Both the position numbers and the translations under genes were made by a program. The notes beneath the pieces were generated by a model. The model was not told the DNA's origin. It was given only the letters and a program-made list of their open reading frames with translations, and did not search any database. DNA of 64,000 nt from Bromus sterilis (Eukaryota > Streptophyta > Magnoliopsida > Poales > Poaceae), in NCBI GenBank assembly GCA_950022295.1, contig OX465600.1, forward strand, positions 289,833,782 through 289,897,781, in the 5' to 3' direction. This document shows, piece by piece, positions 32,064 through 42,589 of this stretch (position 1 is its first letter; the number at the start of each line of letters is the position of its first letter).

Positions 32064-35000
32064 GGAAAAGTTACATCTGAGTATGTAGGTACTCCACCGA
32101 AGAATGGCTTCTATAAGAGGCAGATATGGGTGCAGAAAGCACTTGTGGAAAAACTGCCTACTAATCATACTATGCAGGGAAAGCCTTCGGTACCACCGAA
32201 TCATTTCTATTCTCTAGAGACGAGAAATGATTCACTGGTGCCCGAATCAAATGTTCCGCAGAAGCAATACTATCGCACTGGTCGTTATACTTATCGTCCT
32301 CATGATAACAATTCTAAGATTGCATATGCTCATTCTTATCCTAACCATTCGCAGAGGACTTACATTTATGGTGTGCTAGATGGTACACCGAAGCAATACA
32401 CTCCTGTTCGCTTTAATATTGCTTCAACCAGTGCTTCAATTTCTTATCAGTCACCTGCTCGTTTGTGGGTGGTTAAGAAGAACTAATTCTTCTGCAGGGC
32501 TATGTCTCCGGTGGATCCGAATGGGTCATGGATAGTGGTTGTACAAATCATATGACCGGAGACAAGGAGTTATTCACCGAAGAAAAACTATCTCAATCTT
32601 CTCAGAAGTACATTACCTTCGGTGATAACAACAAGGGTAAAGTGTTAGGCTTGGGTAAGGTTGCCATATCGAAAGATAAGCACATTGACAAGGTTATGCT
32701 AGTCCAATCCCTTGGATATAATCTTATGTCTATTTCGAAGTTATGCGATATGGGTATGCTTGTTTTATTTTCTGCTTCGCGTTGTGTTGTCTTTTCACAG
32801 GATGACTATACGTTTGTCTTCGAGGGTTACCGAAAGGGAGATTTATACATTGTTGATTTTTCTTCGGGCCCTGCTGTATCCACATGCTTAATGGAAAAAG
32901 CTTCATCTGGTTGGTTATGGCATCGAAGACTTGGTCATGCAGGGATGAGAATCTTCATAATCTGGTGAAGAAGAAGCATGTTATTGGCCTTAGTGAAGTA
33001 AAATTCGATAAGGATCGTCTCTGCAGTGCTTGTGAAGCTGGTAAAATTACGAAGAAACATCATTCAGCGAAGACTATCATGACTACCACTCGTCCTCTTG
33101 AATTTCTTCATATGGATCTTTTTGGTCCTCAAAATTATGCAAGCCTGGGAGGAAACAAATATGGTCTTGTTATTGTTGATGATTTCTCTCGTTATACTTG
33201 GGTTTTCTTTTTGGATGACAAGAGCAAAGTTGTTGAAATCTTCAAGTCATTCGCTAAGAGAGCTCAAACTGAATATGAATTATCTCTGAAGCATATCCGA
33301 AGTGGTAATGGAACCGAATTAAAAAATACTCATATTGAAGATTTTCTTGATGATCATGGTTTTACTCATGAGTTCTCTGCTGCATATACACCTCAACAGA
33401 ATGGTGTAGTTGAAAGGAAGAATAGAACTCTCATTGAAATGGCCAGAACTATGCTTGCTGAATACAAGACTCCTATTAGGTTCTGGGCCGAAGCAATTAA
33501 CACTGCATGTCACATCCTCAACAAGGTTTACCTTCACAAGTTCCTGAAGAAAACTTCACATGAGCTTATCACTGGTAACAAACCAAATGTTTCATACCTT
33601 AGGGTATTTGGTGCTCCATGCTTTATTAGAGATATGAATCATAGCTCCAAATTTGCCCCTAAGGCACATGAAGGTTTTCTTTTAGGTTATGGCTCAAACT
33701 CTCACACTTACAGAGTGTATAACTCTCACTTCGGGAAAGTTATGGGAACTGTAAATGTGAGGTTTGATGAAACTAATGGCTCTCAAAAAGAGCATTTGCC
33801 TCATGATCTAGATGAACCTCCACTTGATGAAGTGATCAGGTCCATGGCTATTGGAGAGATTCGCCCTGTTGAAGCCAATCCTCGTCAAGATGTTAGGGAT
33901 GATGATGGTCCAATGTTCCCACACATAGCTCGGGGCGCTGGAGATCAACATCCTGAAGCTAATGGTGAACAGGACGAACAAGGACAAGGGAACGAAGGAA
34001 ATGCTAATCCTGAAGGAAATGCCGAAGCTGAAGGTGAAGCAGATCCCGAAGCTGATGCAGATCCTGAAGCAGAAGCTGAGCCTGAAGCAAATGATACTAC
34101 ATTATCACGAGTTCGAAGAAGAGTTGATGTTGATTCGATCCTCGAAGATATTCATCAACCAGGTCGTCCCACTACTCGATCTCGTACTCGCTTGGCTAAC
34201 TTCTGTGGAAGTTTTTCTTTTGTTTCCATGCTAGAGCCTTCAAAATATGATGAAGCCATGAAGGATCCTGATTGGTTATTGGCAAGATGGAAGAACTTCA
34301 CCAGTTTGAAAGAAACAAAGTCTGGTCACTTGTTGATAGGCCAGATCCCACGAAGCACAATGTTATTGGCACAAGGTGGATATTTCTCAACAAGCAAGAT
34401 GAAGATGGTATTGTGGTAAGAAATAAGGTTAGACTGGTAGCACAGGGTTACACCCAAATCGAAGGCATTGATTTTGGTGAAACCTATGCTCCGGTAGCCC
34501 GTCTTGAATCCATTCGTGTCATGCTTGCTTTTGCTAACCACAAAAATATATTGCTATATCAAATGGATGTCAAAAGTTCTTTTCTTAATGGTGAGATAGA
34601 AGAAGAAGTGTATGTTATGCAGCCACCAGGTTTTGAAGACTCGAAGAATCCTGATATGGTGTACAGGATTCACAAAGCTTTGTATGGACTGAAGCAAGCA
34701 CCTCGTGCTTAGTATGAAACATTGAAGGATTTCCTCCTGAAGAAAGGCTTCAAACCAGGAACCACTGACCCCACTCTTTTCACTCGATCATATAACAATG
34801 ATCTATTTGTGTGTCAGATATATGTAGATGACATTATTTTGGCTGCACTAACTCTGAAATCAGCGAAGAATTTGCAAGGATGATGTCGAAGAAATATGAG
34901 ATGTCTATGATGGGTGAATTGAAGTTTTTCCTTGGACTTCAGATTCTCCAACAGAAGAATGGCACCTTTATTTCACAAGAGAAATACTCGAAGGATTGCC

Positions 35001-35773
35001 TGAAGAAATTTGATCTTGCTGAATGCAAGACCATCAAGACTCCCATGCCTACAAATGGTTTTCTTGATGCTGATGGGAAAGGGAAACCCTTTGATCAGAA
35101 GAAGTATCGGTCTATGATAGGTTCACTCTTATACTTATGTGCATCTAGACCTGATATTATGCTATCAGTTTGTATTTGTGCTCGTTTTCAGGCCAATCCG
35201 AAGGAATCGCATCATACTGCTGTGAAGCGAATTCTTCGATATCTAGCACATACTCCTTCTTTGGGACTTTGGTATCCCAAAGGAACTCAGTTTGATTTGA
35301 TTGGATATTCTGATTCAGACTGGGCTGGTGATAGAGTTGACAGGAAATCTACCTCAGGCACATGTCATTTCCTTGGTAGATCTCTTGTGTGTTGGGCTTC
35401 AAAGAAACAGAACTGTGTCTCAATATCTACTGCTGAAGCTGAATACATTGCTGCTGGCTCATGCTGCACTCAAATACTTTGGCTCAAGCAGACGCTGAAA
35501 GATTATGATATTTATGTGAAGAAAATCCCTCTGCTTTGTGATAATGAGAGTGCTATCAAAATTGCACACAATCCTGTGCAACACTCTCGAACGAAGCATA
35601 TCGATATTCGTCACCATTTTCTTCGAGATCATGTTCAGCGCGAAGACATTGAGATCAACCATGTTAGAACTGAAGATCAATTGGCAGATATCTTCACGAA
35701 GCCATTGGACGAGAAAAGGTTTTGTGCATTGAGATGTGAGCTAAACATCCTAGACTCACACAATGTTCAGTAA
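32064..35773 (+). pseudogene. pol: Sirevirus pol: protease, integrase, RT, RNase H, multiply broken
   Basis: The domain order is copia-type. The protease has WVMDSGCTNHMTG (32,520-32,560). Integrase has the WLWHRRLGH and CSACEAGK zinc residues, catalytic candidates at MDLFGP (33,112) and ERKNRTL (33,411), and GKG-like basic parts after it. RT has the YQMDVKSSFLNGEIEEEVY motif and a YVDD box (34,824). RNase H ends LADIFTKPLDE (35,680-35,710). Breaks seen: TAG at 32,061, frameshifts near 32,485, 32,935, 34,285 and 34,850, and TAG at 34,710 in the place of a tryptophan codon. In integrase the conserved D of the D-N-G box reads G (RSGNGTE, about 33,300). The enzyme set is dead in this copy. Confidence 0.92.
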
Positions 35774-36656
35774 GATCGAAACTTTTCCATTGTATATATT
35801 CACCTTCATTGTGTGTTTGTTTATTTAGTTTCGTTTGAGTTTTCCTTCGTCCAAGTTTCTGTGTTTAGCTTCGTTCGCCATTTGCCTTCTGTTCTGTGTT
35901 GTTTTTTATTTATTCGTTTCTTTTGTCCCCTATACTTATCATTTTTAGCTTCATTGTGTTGTTCTTCGAAGTGATTAGTTTCGGACCCTACCCCTCCATT
36001 CTGATTCGCTCCCAATCTATTCTGTCTTGAATGGTTAAGCACATTTTAAACGGAAAGCATATTGCTTCGAACTTCATTGAGTTCCGAATCAAATGCTTCC
36101 AACTTTATCGAAGTTTTTGCTCTCGGTCAAGACTTATTCTTCGGCCATTGAGTCCCCGTCTTTCTCGGGTCGTTGAGATTCGCTCGCGAACCGTCACTTC
36201 ATCTGAGCCGTTGAATCGGAAGAGACACTCGTTGGGAGCCGTCCGATACGATCTGGCAACCGTTCCAGATCAGGCCTATATAAGGCACACCCTCCAGCGA
36301 ACCGCTCCCCACGTTCATTCTCTCCCGATTTCCCCGTCTCCCTCCTCGAGCTCGCCGCAAAGCTCTCGTTCCCGACGACGACTGCACCGCTTCACTGCCG
36401 GACCGCCGCCGCCGTGGACGTTCCCCGTCGACGAAGAGCACGTCTCCGCACTCCGTCGCTGTAGCCGCTTCGCGTCACCAAGTTAGGGTTCACAAGTTTC
36501 CTTGGATCCAATCTTCTCTGCGCGTTCTTCATCTAGGGCTTGGATCTAAGATTTGTTAGGGTTTTGTTTTCTGTTTAATAGGACTGTTCTGATCCGTGTT
36601 GATCGTTGCTCCTTGGGAAAACTGTTTGTAGCATCAAAGTAATCCCATCTACTCAG
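35774..36656 (+). promoter_or_regulatory. Internal plant-type promoter and leader upstream of the env-like frame
   Basis: After about 450 bp of AT-rich sequence, CTATATAAGG (36,276-36,285) is followed by a GC- and CT-rich stretch (36,290-36,480) and two TTAGGGTT telobox-like motifs (36,483 and 36,557). Such an order is typical of grass gene promoters and 5' leaders, not of retrotransposon interiors. The next feature is a T-rich candidate intron. Function is inferred from sequence only. Confidence 0.6.
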
Positions 36657-36859
36657 GTCAGTATTGAGATTCGATCTTTTCTGTGTTTGGACTGAGTTAG
36701 GTCTTGTTCTTGAACTAGTTCTAGCCCTATCCAAAGACAGATTTGCATCTGATCTTGGTTTGCTCTGGGTTCTTGTCAAAATTTGGTTTTGGTCGAAACT
36801 TTTGCCTGTGCTTATTCATTCCCTTTCCTATTCTCTCTTTTCTATCCCTCTGGTCACAG
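36657..36859 (+). other. Candidate 203-nt leader intron
   Basis: Donor ACTCAG|GTCAGT at 36,656/36,657 and acceptor GGTCACAG|GATG at 36,859/36,860 flank a T-rich interior with a strong pyrimidine run (36,820-36,850). The ATG of the env-like frame begins one base after the acceptor. Alternatively, the acceptor may serve splicing from a donor near the 5' LTR, as in Sirevirus env expression models. Confidence 0.6.
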
Positions 36860-36860
36860 G

Positions 36861-38345
36861 ATGTCTGACGAAGAGGCTGCCATGGGGAATGAGTCTCCTA
36901 TTGTTGAAGGACTTGAGAACTATCCTAAGCCCCCGAAGCAGAAAGGCAAAGGTGGCAAGTCGAAGAAAGTCAATAATGCCCGAGGCATTCCCGAAGCCAT
37001 TAGACTCAAAATGGGCTATGACACACCTCCTGAAGAATCAGATCATGATCGAAAGATTCGACTGCAAAAGATTCGACGCTACTGGGCCATAAGGTGGTAC
37101 AAGTACAAGAGCATTCTAGACTGGAAGTGGGCAATGCAGTTTGCATTCAGCCCTCCTTATAGATACACAACTGCCATGTGTGGCCAATACAATGTAGCCA
37201 ACAGAAGAAAGTACTACCCGAAGCCTCCAGCTATTCCTCACCCCAATTCTCTCAAGACGCCAGATGATTATCCTGATGAGCAAGAGAGACTTGCCATATT
37301 GGCTGAGAAAAAGAGAATAAGAGAAGAGAAGAAGGCCAAAGCACTTGCTGCTGAAGGCCATGCTGAAGCTGGTGCCTCGAAGCCTAAGAGGAGAAAGCTT
37401 AGAAAATTAAGTGCTTCACCGCCTCCTGCTATTTCTGAAGAGGAGAGTGATAATGAAGCTGATGACGAAGCTGAACCGGCCGCACAGCCTGAAGCCTCTC
37501 TCCCTGGAGATCCTGCAGATGATGCAGATGATGCTGATGATGAGTCTGAGCACACACCTGTTCCCCCTAGTCCTAAGAGACAAAAGCTTCGGAAGCCATT
37601 GAAGAAGAAGGCTGGAGAGAAACCGCCTGCTCCAACAGGCATTAGGATTCAAGATCCAACTGACCCTCCTGTTCCCAAACCAACCATTGATATGACAAAC
37701 TTGGTGGTTGAGGCTCCTTTGGCTTCAAAGCCACCTCGCCGCCTTGTTCCTGCTGAACAGAGAACGAAGGAGAGACATGACACGAAGGCAAAGCCTGCTG
37801 CTAAGCCCGAAGCTAAAGCTCCTGAGCCAGCCAAAGCTTCGAAAGGAAAAGCCTCTGTTGCCAAGCCTGGCCAGTCTTATGCCCAGGTCGGCACCAAGAA
37901 GTTGTCTGAAGCAGACATGCGCAAAAGAGACCGTGCTGAAGCTGAACGCCTTCATGCTGAAGCACAAGCCCAAGCTAAGGCTGATAAAGAAGCTAAAGCA
38001 AAGGAAAAAGTAGATAGAGATGCTGCTCAGCTGGAGAAGCAAAGGAAAGATCTCGCTGAATCAAATCAGAAAGCTGAAGCTAAGCGAAAGCTCGCTGAAG
38101 CAAAATCTCAAGAGGCTAAGGCTGCTGCCGAAGCCAAAGAGCTTAGTGAAGCCAAGCGCCAAGCTCAACTTGATATCCTTCGCACAAAGAAAGCAGAGAA
38201 AGCTGCTAGAGCCGCTCAGAAGGAAGCTGTTGTAGACATGGCACCAAAGGATATCCCTCCGAAGGCAGTCGCAGCCCCTGCCCCCGAAGCTCATGAAGAA
38301 GCTGAGCATAGTCATCACAATTTCCCAGATGCAAGAGAAGGTTAG
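36861..38345 (+). CDS. Sirevirus env-like frame, first part
   Basis: ATG 36,861 (MSDEEAAMGNE) opens 494 codons ending in TAG at 38,343. The N-terminal 140 residues hold a Trp/Tyr-rich patch (YWAIRWYKYKSILDWKWAM). The rest is low-complexity: acidic stretches, K-R-R-K clusters (for example KPKRRKLRK) that resemble nuclear signals, and a long Ala/Glu/Lys helix (residues about 355-470) that should form a coiled coil. No signal peptide or membrane segment is visible, so the name env-like reflects position only. The next frame continues in the same phase after the stop, so the two were probably one protein, or a readthrough pair. Codon use contains many CGAAG pentamers. Confidence 0.75.
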   Translation: MSDEEAAMGNESPIVEGLENYPKPPKQKGKGGKSKKVNNARGIPEAIRLKMGYDTPPEESDHDRKIRLQKIRRYWAIRWYKYKSILDWKWAMQFAFSPPYRYTTAMCGQYNVANRRKYYPKPPAIPHPNSLKTPDDYPDEQERLAILAEKKRIREEKKAKALAAEGHAEAGASKPKRRKLRKLSASPPPAISEEESDNEADDEAEPAAQPEASLPGDPADDADDADDESEHTPVPPSPKRQKLRKPLKKKAGEKPPAPTGIRIQDPTDPPVPKPTIDMTNLVVEAPLASKPPRRLVPAEQRTKERHDTKAKPAAKPEAKAPEPAKASKGKASVAKPGQSYAQVGTKKLSEADMRKRDRAEAERLHAEAQAQAKADKEAKAKEKVDRDAAQLEKQRKDLAESNQKAEAKRKLAEAKSQEAKAAAEAKELSEAKRQAQLDILRTKKAEKAARAAQKEAVVDMAPKDIPPKAVAAPAPEAHEEAEHSHHNFPDAREG

Positions 38346-40370
38346 ATGTGGGACTGTTTGAGCCTGCATCAGGCATTCTGCCAGCTTGCTGAAGCTGTTG
38401 ATCCCAAAGCTGTGGATGTTGGGAATGTTTACATTTCACCAACTCTTTCTGCCATGATTGAAACTCTGTACAATCAGCTCAGGGATTTTCATGCTAGGGA
38501 CAGATCTGAATCTGCCAAAATTCTGAAGTTTAAGAAGAAAGCAGATGCTGAATCCAATGAAGACTTCAAGAACGAAGCCGAAGCTGCTTCGAAGAAAATT
38601 GCTGATGTCAATGAAAAGACAAAGCACAATATTCAAGTGTTTCAAGGCAAGATCAAATCTGCCATTGAAGAATGTTGCAAGACGCACAATGCTTCGGTCA
38701 TGGCTCTTGATTCAAAGAAGCGCGAAGCAATGCTCAAGCAACTAGCTTCACCCCTTCCCCAGCTGCAACAAAGGAAGCGTCGTCTTATCACAGATGCAGA
38801 CGAAGCTGATGAGGTGAGCTCTCATCCGGCCAAGAAGGCCCCAAGACAAGCATCGCCCCCTCGATGCAAGATTATCACTCTTCCAACCCCATCTGCAAAG
38901 CCAAACGTTCCCGAAGTCATTCCACCCCGAGATCCAACTCCACCTCCTCCTCAATCCGCTCCTCAACCGTCAGCCCATGACAACTTTGAGGCAGAAGCTT
39001 CCCCTCAAGCTCAAGACATACCAATTCCTTCAAAGGATTATTCTTCGGCTCACTCTGCTGATGAGTCCGAAGAACAAGAAGGCGAAGCCAAAGAACAACC
39101 TGTTCCAGAAGAGCCTGAAGCCGATGCAGAAGCCGAAGCCAATGAATTAGCAATTATGACTAAACCTCAAGAGCAAGCCATAGTTGCTCGAAGGCAAGCT
39201 CCGCACTGCATTCCTGCGCAAGATACCCAGCTGGACTCCATCTACCCACGTGAAACTTTTCCTATTTTCTTGGGAGATGGTTCTTCTTCAAGACATGGTC
39301 CTGAGTTTGACCTCGAAGTTCATCGCCATAAGCTACGCTTCTTTCGAGACAGTCCTTATGATTCACCCCGGACTGCTGATGACCTTCGCTTCTGGACAGC
39401 CGAGCAACAAATTCTGTACACAAAGCTATACTGCCAGAAGGGTGTTCTATTCAGGCACAAGTATCTGCATATGCGAAGTTTAACTTCAGCCACATGCTTC
39501 CAGAACATTATGGAAACCATCGAAGCACAGAATCTTACCAGCCTGTTTGCTATGGAAACACCATTCAATTCCGAGCTAGTGAAGCAATTCTATGCCACTC
39601 TCTATGTCTCTGGAAATCCTGACGACACAAGCTCTTGGATACTTGAGTGGATGATTCAAGGAAAAGTCTTTCGTATGCATTCTGATGAATTCATGGATAT
39701 TGTGAACATCCCAAGGTACACTGGAAAACTTGCAAAGGTTCACTTGCTGCCTGATCCTAGTGAAGCTGAATTTGCTTCACTTCTGGATCCCGAAGTCACT
39801 GGAGACCACATGCCAGAAAACATTCGCCCGAAGCATCTGGTATTCATATCGAAGACTTGGTTTTATATCTTGTCCAACTCACTGATGCCTCTCAGCACTG
39901 CACATGAAGAGTCCAACATTCATTATCATACACGTCATGCTTTGCTGAAGCTTACTCACGGTCATGTGTTTGACTTCGAGGATTGTTTTCTTCGCTATAT
40001 GGTCCAAGCTGCTGAACTTGTACATCAATTGAAGCCATATGCTCCCTGGCTCCAAGCCATTTGCAACCATGGACGTCGTGAAGACTTTGTTGCGAAGCAT
40101 CACCCGAAGCTGTTCTGTCCTCCTGTGCGTGATACAATGAATATTTTTAGAAGGCCAAATGATCCATTTGCCACATATGTCGGAGTCAGACAACATGTCA
40201 ATGAACGCAACATGTCGAAGTCATTCCAGAAAGAAGTTTATCACTTTGAAGTTGGCATTCGCACCCAACAGATGCTTGAAAATTTCATTGAAGGAAATCA
40301 ACGCCAAATGCAACATCTTTCTGATGAGATCAATAGAGTTGGCAACATTGCTTTAAACAACAACCAGTAG
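38346..40370 (+). CDS. Sirevirus env-like frame, second part (plant transposon protein domain-like)
   Basis: 674 codons in phase with the previous frame, starting directly after its TAG and ending in TAG 40,368. The first 300 residues are coiled-coil-like, then Pro/Glu/Ala-rich. Residues about 300-650 form a folded-looking region with NSELVKQFYATLYV, WMIQGKVFRMHSDEF, LDPEVTG and LMPLSTAHEESNIHYHTRHALLKL. This pattern recalls the putative plant transposon protein domain (Pfam Transposase_32-like) found in grass retroelement ORFs, from memory and unverified. No hydrophobic membrane segment is visible. The role is unknown. It may be structural or help nuclear or cell-to-cell movement, which is speculation. 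Confidence 0.72.
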   Translation: MWDCLSLHQAFCQLAEAVDPKAVDVGNVYISPTLSAMIETLYNQLRDFHARDRSESAKILKFKKKADAESNEDFKNEAEAASKKIADVNEKTKHNIQVFQGKIKSAIEECCKTHNASVMALDSKKREAMLKQLASPLPQLQQRKRRLITDADEADEVSSHPAKKAPRQASPPRCKIITLPTPSAKPNVPEVIPPRDPTPPPPQSAPQPSAHDNFEAEASPQAQDIPIPSKDYSSAHSADESEEQEGEAKEQPVPEEPEADAEAEANELAIMTKPQEQAIVARRQAPHCIPAQDTQLDSIYPRETFPIFLGDGSSSRHGPEFDLEVHRHKLRFFRDSPYDSPRTADDLRFWTAEQQILYTKLYCQKGVLFRHKYLHMRSLTSATCFQNIMETIEAQNLTSLFAMETPFNSELVKQFYATLYVSGNPDDTSSWILEWMIQGKVFRMHSDEFMDIVNIPRYTGKLAKVHLLPDPSEAEFASLLDPEVTGDHMPENIRPKHLVFISKTWFYILSNSLMPLSTAHEESNIHYHTRHALLKLTHGHVFDFEDCFLRYMVQAAELVHQLKPYAPWLQAICNHGRREDFVAKHHPKLFCPPVRDTMNIFRRPNDPFATYVGVRQHVNERNMSKSFQKEVYHFEVGIRTQQMLENFIEGNQRQMQHLSDEINRVGNIALNNNQ

Positions 40371-40781
40371 TTGAGGGTGTTGAAGCGCCACTCTTGGAAA
40401 GGTTTAAGGAAGTTCAACTCAGTAAAGAAGCTTGAAGCTGATCGAATTTTCAAGGAGTATCCACATCTTCAATGCCACTTCTCCAGAAATGATTCGATCG
40501 ACCGCCCCAACCCAAAGATCCCTCCGCTGGAAAAGATTGATGAAGTCTTATTTGTTAATCCAGCTAAACAGATTCGCCCCGATGCTCTCTCTGATGAAGA
40601 CTCCCACACATCGAAGCAAGAAGATGACCCTCTCAACGACAGTGATCTTGATTTGCTTCAAGCGTCGCTAGACATTGACGAACTGGAGTCGCCTGCTTCA
40701 ACCGAAGGAGACACTTCAGGAGATGCATCTTCTTCAGGCGAAGACAATCTGCAGGGTCCCCGGGTTGCAGCAAACGCGTAA
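40371..40781 (+). CDS. Sirevirus env-like frame, third part
   Basis: 137 codons in phase with the previous frame, without their own ATG at the start (first codon TTG). They follow the TAG at 40,368 and end at TAA 40,779. The first half is basic (VLKRHSWKGLRKF), the second half acidic and Ser/Asp-rich. Best read as the C-terminal tail of the same protein beyond a stop. Confidence 0.6.
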   Translation: MRVLKRHSWKGLRKFNSVKKLEADRIFKEYPHLQCHFSRNDSIDRPNPKIPPLEKIDEVLFVNPAKQIRPDALSDEDSHTSKQEDDPLNDSDLDLLQASLDIDELESPASTEGDTSGDASSSGEDNLQGPRVAANA

Positions 40782-41307
40782 ATACTCTTGATCTACCTCT
40801 CAACCTTTTGTCCCATTGCTGACAAAAAGGGGGAGAAAGTAGCATCGATTGAGTTTAGATTCGCTGCGGGGTTTAGGGATTCGATTCGATCTTTTGTGTG
40901 TTAAGTTACAACAAACTTTCCATTCACTTCGATTGGGTTGTAACTTAAGTTTTACTTCGGTTGTGAACTGCTACATGTTATGTGTTAATAACCCCCGTGC
41001 TTGCAAGTTGCTCTCGTATCTTCTATCTTGCAGGTGGTTGTTACCTATAAGTTCACAGGTCATTGGATGATTGCATATTCTTCAAGACTAATATCCTCTA
41101 TATGCAATTGATTCTCTAAGATATGTGTTAGGCTTCCCATCAAAGATATTCTTCATCAAGCATTCACTTCGATTATATAAATCTTCGATGCTTGCATTCA
41201 GGGGGAGTCAAAAGCTTCATATCTTAGAGTTTGCTCTCAACTCAACTCAAAATTCCATATTTTTATCGATGCCTGTTTTTTCAACAATAGTCCAAAAAGG
41301 GGGAGAT
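40782..41307 (+). other. Sirevirus 3' untranslated region with repeated polypurine tracts
   Basis: AAAAAGGGGGAGA at 40,824-40,836, GGGGGAG at 41,201-41,207 and AAAAAGGGGGAGA again at 41,294-41,306, the last directly before the 3' LTR. CATTCACTTCGATT is repeated at 40,921 and 41,161. Multiple polypurine tracts are a described Sirevirus trait. No gene. Confidence 0.8.
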
Positions 41308-42589
41308 TGTAAGAGCAAAGTTATGCCCCCATGAGTTTTGGATATTGTTGGACAAAACAGTAGAGGAACTAACAAGTTTTCTAGTGTAAAACAGATGGTT
41401 AGGTTCCTGAAGTTATAGGTTGGTGATAAAGCTTCAACGAAATTTACATACTTACTGAAGCATATCCTCTGGAGTGAAGCTCATCACGGATGTCCACCCC
41501 TAAAAAGATAAGGAATCCTGAAGCACATCTCATCGAAGAAGATGACCAAGATGGTGCAAGACTTAGTAGTTTTTGCGTAGTTCTTTTTCACTTCTTTGAG
41601 TCGTAAGAAAAACCGTACTATCAAGAGGGGTTTAGTAAATGTTCTCCGAAGGTTTTGGTGAAAATACTTAGATCGAATCCAAACCTGTGAGAAGCCAGAG
41701 ATGAAAAATCTCATGTGCACTAGGTAATGCTTCACCAGCGACGACTTCGTTCTTTCGGCTCCTGAAGCAGAACCAAGTCCGTGAGTCAGCTTTAGTTGGA
41801 CCGCAAGTAAAGTTGCGCTTTGATTGAAAATATGACCGTTGCGGACAGGTGTCAAGCTGTCGCATCAGGTCATTTAAGACATTTCACACCTAGGGATTGC
41901 CACCTATAAATACGCCACCCCCGCCCTCATTGGCTGGTGGCTGCTCCAAGAATATTTCCTGACAGTGAAGAGAAAGAGCAACCCCACCGAAGCAAACCAA
42001 AAACCCATCCACCGAAGTATAAGTCCTATTGATCTGAGTTGATTCATTATGACTTAGGAAGAAGTTTGCTAGCCTTTTTATCTTGGAGAACTACAATTCT
42101 CCTAGACGGTTAGAGTGTTGTTCTTCAGAGAGCGAAGAGTTATTGTCGCCTTGAAGTCCAGTTTGTCAAAGGTTTCGGTGATTCCCTCAATAATCAACCA
42201 CGAGTGAAGAACTGACCAAGCTCAAGGAGATTGGTGCAGTGGAGATACGGACGGAGAGAGGTTAGCTCCTGTGTTCAATCACAAGTCCCTCCAACCAGAC
42301 GTAGCACTTTGCAGAGTGTGAACTGGTCGAACAAACATCGCCGAGTCAAGAGTTCGTTTTACTTTCCGCACTTACATTCAGTTTTACAATTGCTTCAGTG
42401 ATTTGATTCAATGCAATTGATTCGATGCTTTTGATTCGCCAAGTTATGCTTCAATCCCATTCTGCTTCAATGTTTACCTTTCTGTTGAATCTTTTCTGCT
42501 GCTAAGTTATGCTTCACTTCATAGTTTCATGCAAAAATTTGAAGTGATCATTCACCCCCTCCCCCTCTGATCACATACTTGGACTTACA
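41308..42589 (+). repeat. 3' LTR of the Sirevirus
   Basis: 1,282 bp, TGTAAGAG...GGACTTACA, followed by the GTTAC duplication. TATA box at 41,904-41,912. Confidence 0.93.

Larger units (their letters stand above)
28550..42589 (+). mobile_element. 14-kb Sirevirus (Maximus-type copia) with env-like frames
   Basis: Complete 14,040-bp element with LTRs of 1,283 and 1,282 bp, target duplication GTTAC (28,545-28,549 and 42,590-42,594), tRNA-Met primer site, gag with a CCHC knuckle, copia-order pol (protease, integrase, RT, RNase H), then about 5 kb more with env-like frames and repeated polypurine motifs before the 3' LTR. This is the Sirevirus plan, and the size fits Maximus of wheat and barley. 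About 23 hand-counted LTR differences (about 2%) suggest an age under a million years or so with usual grass rates. Pol is broken in several places. Confidence 0.93.

Noticed and set aside
36861..40781. A host gene captured between retrotransposons
   Set aside because: It lies between the Sirevirus RNase H and its 3' polypurine tracts, within one set of LTRs and target duplications, so it belongs to the element, even if its promoter may be host-derived.
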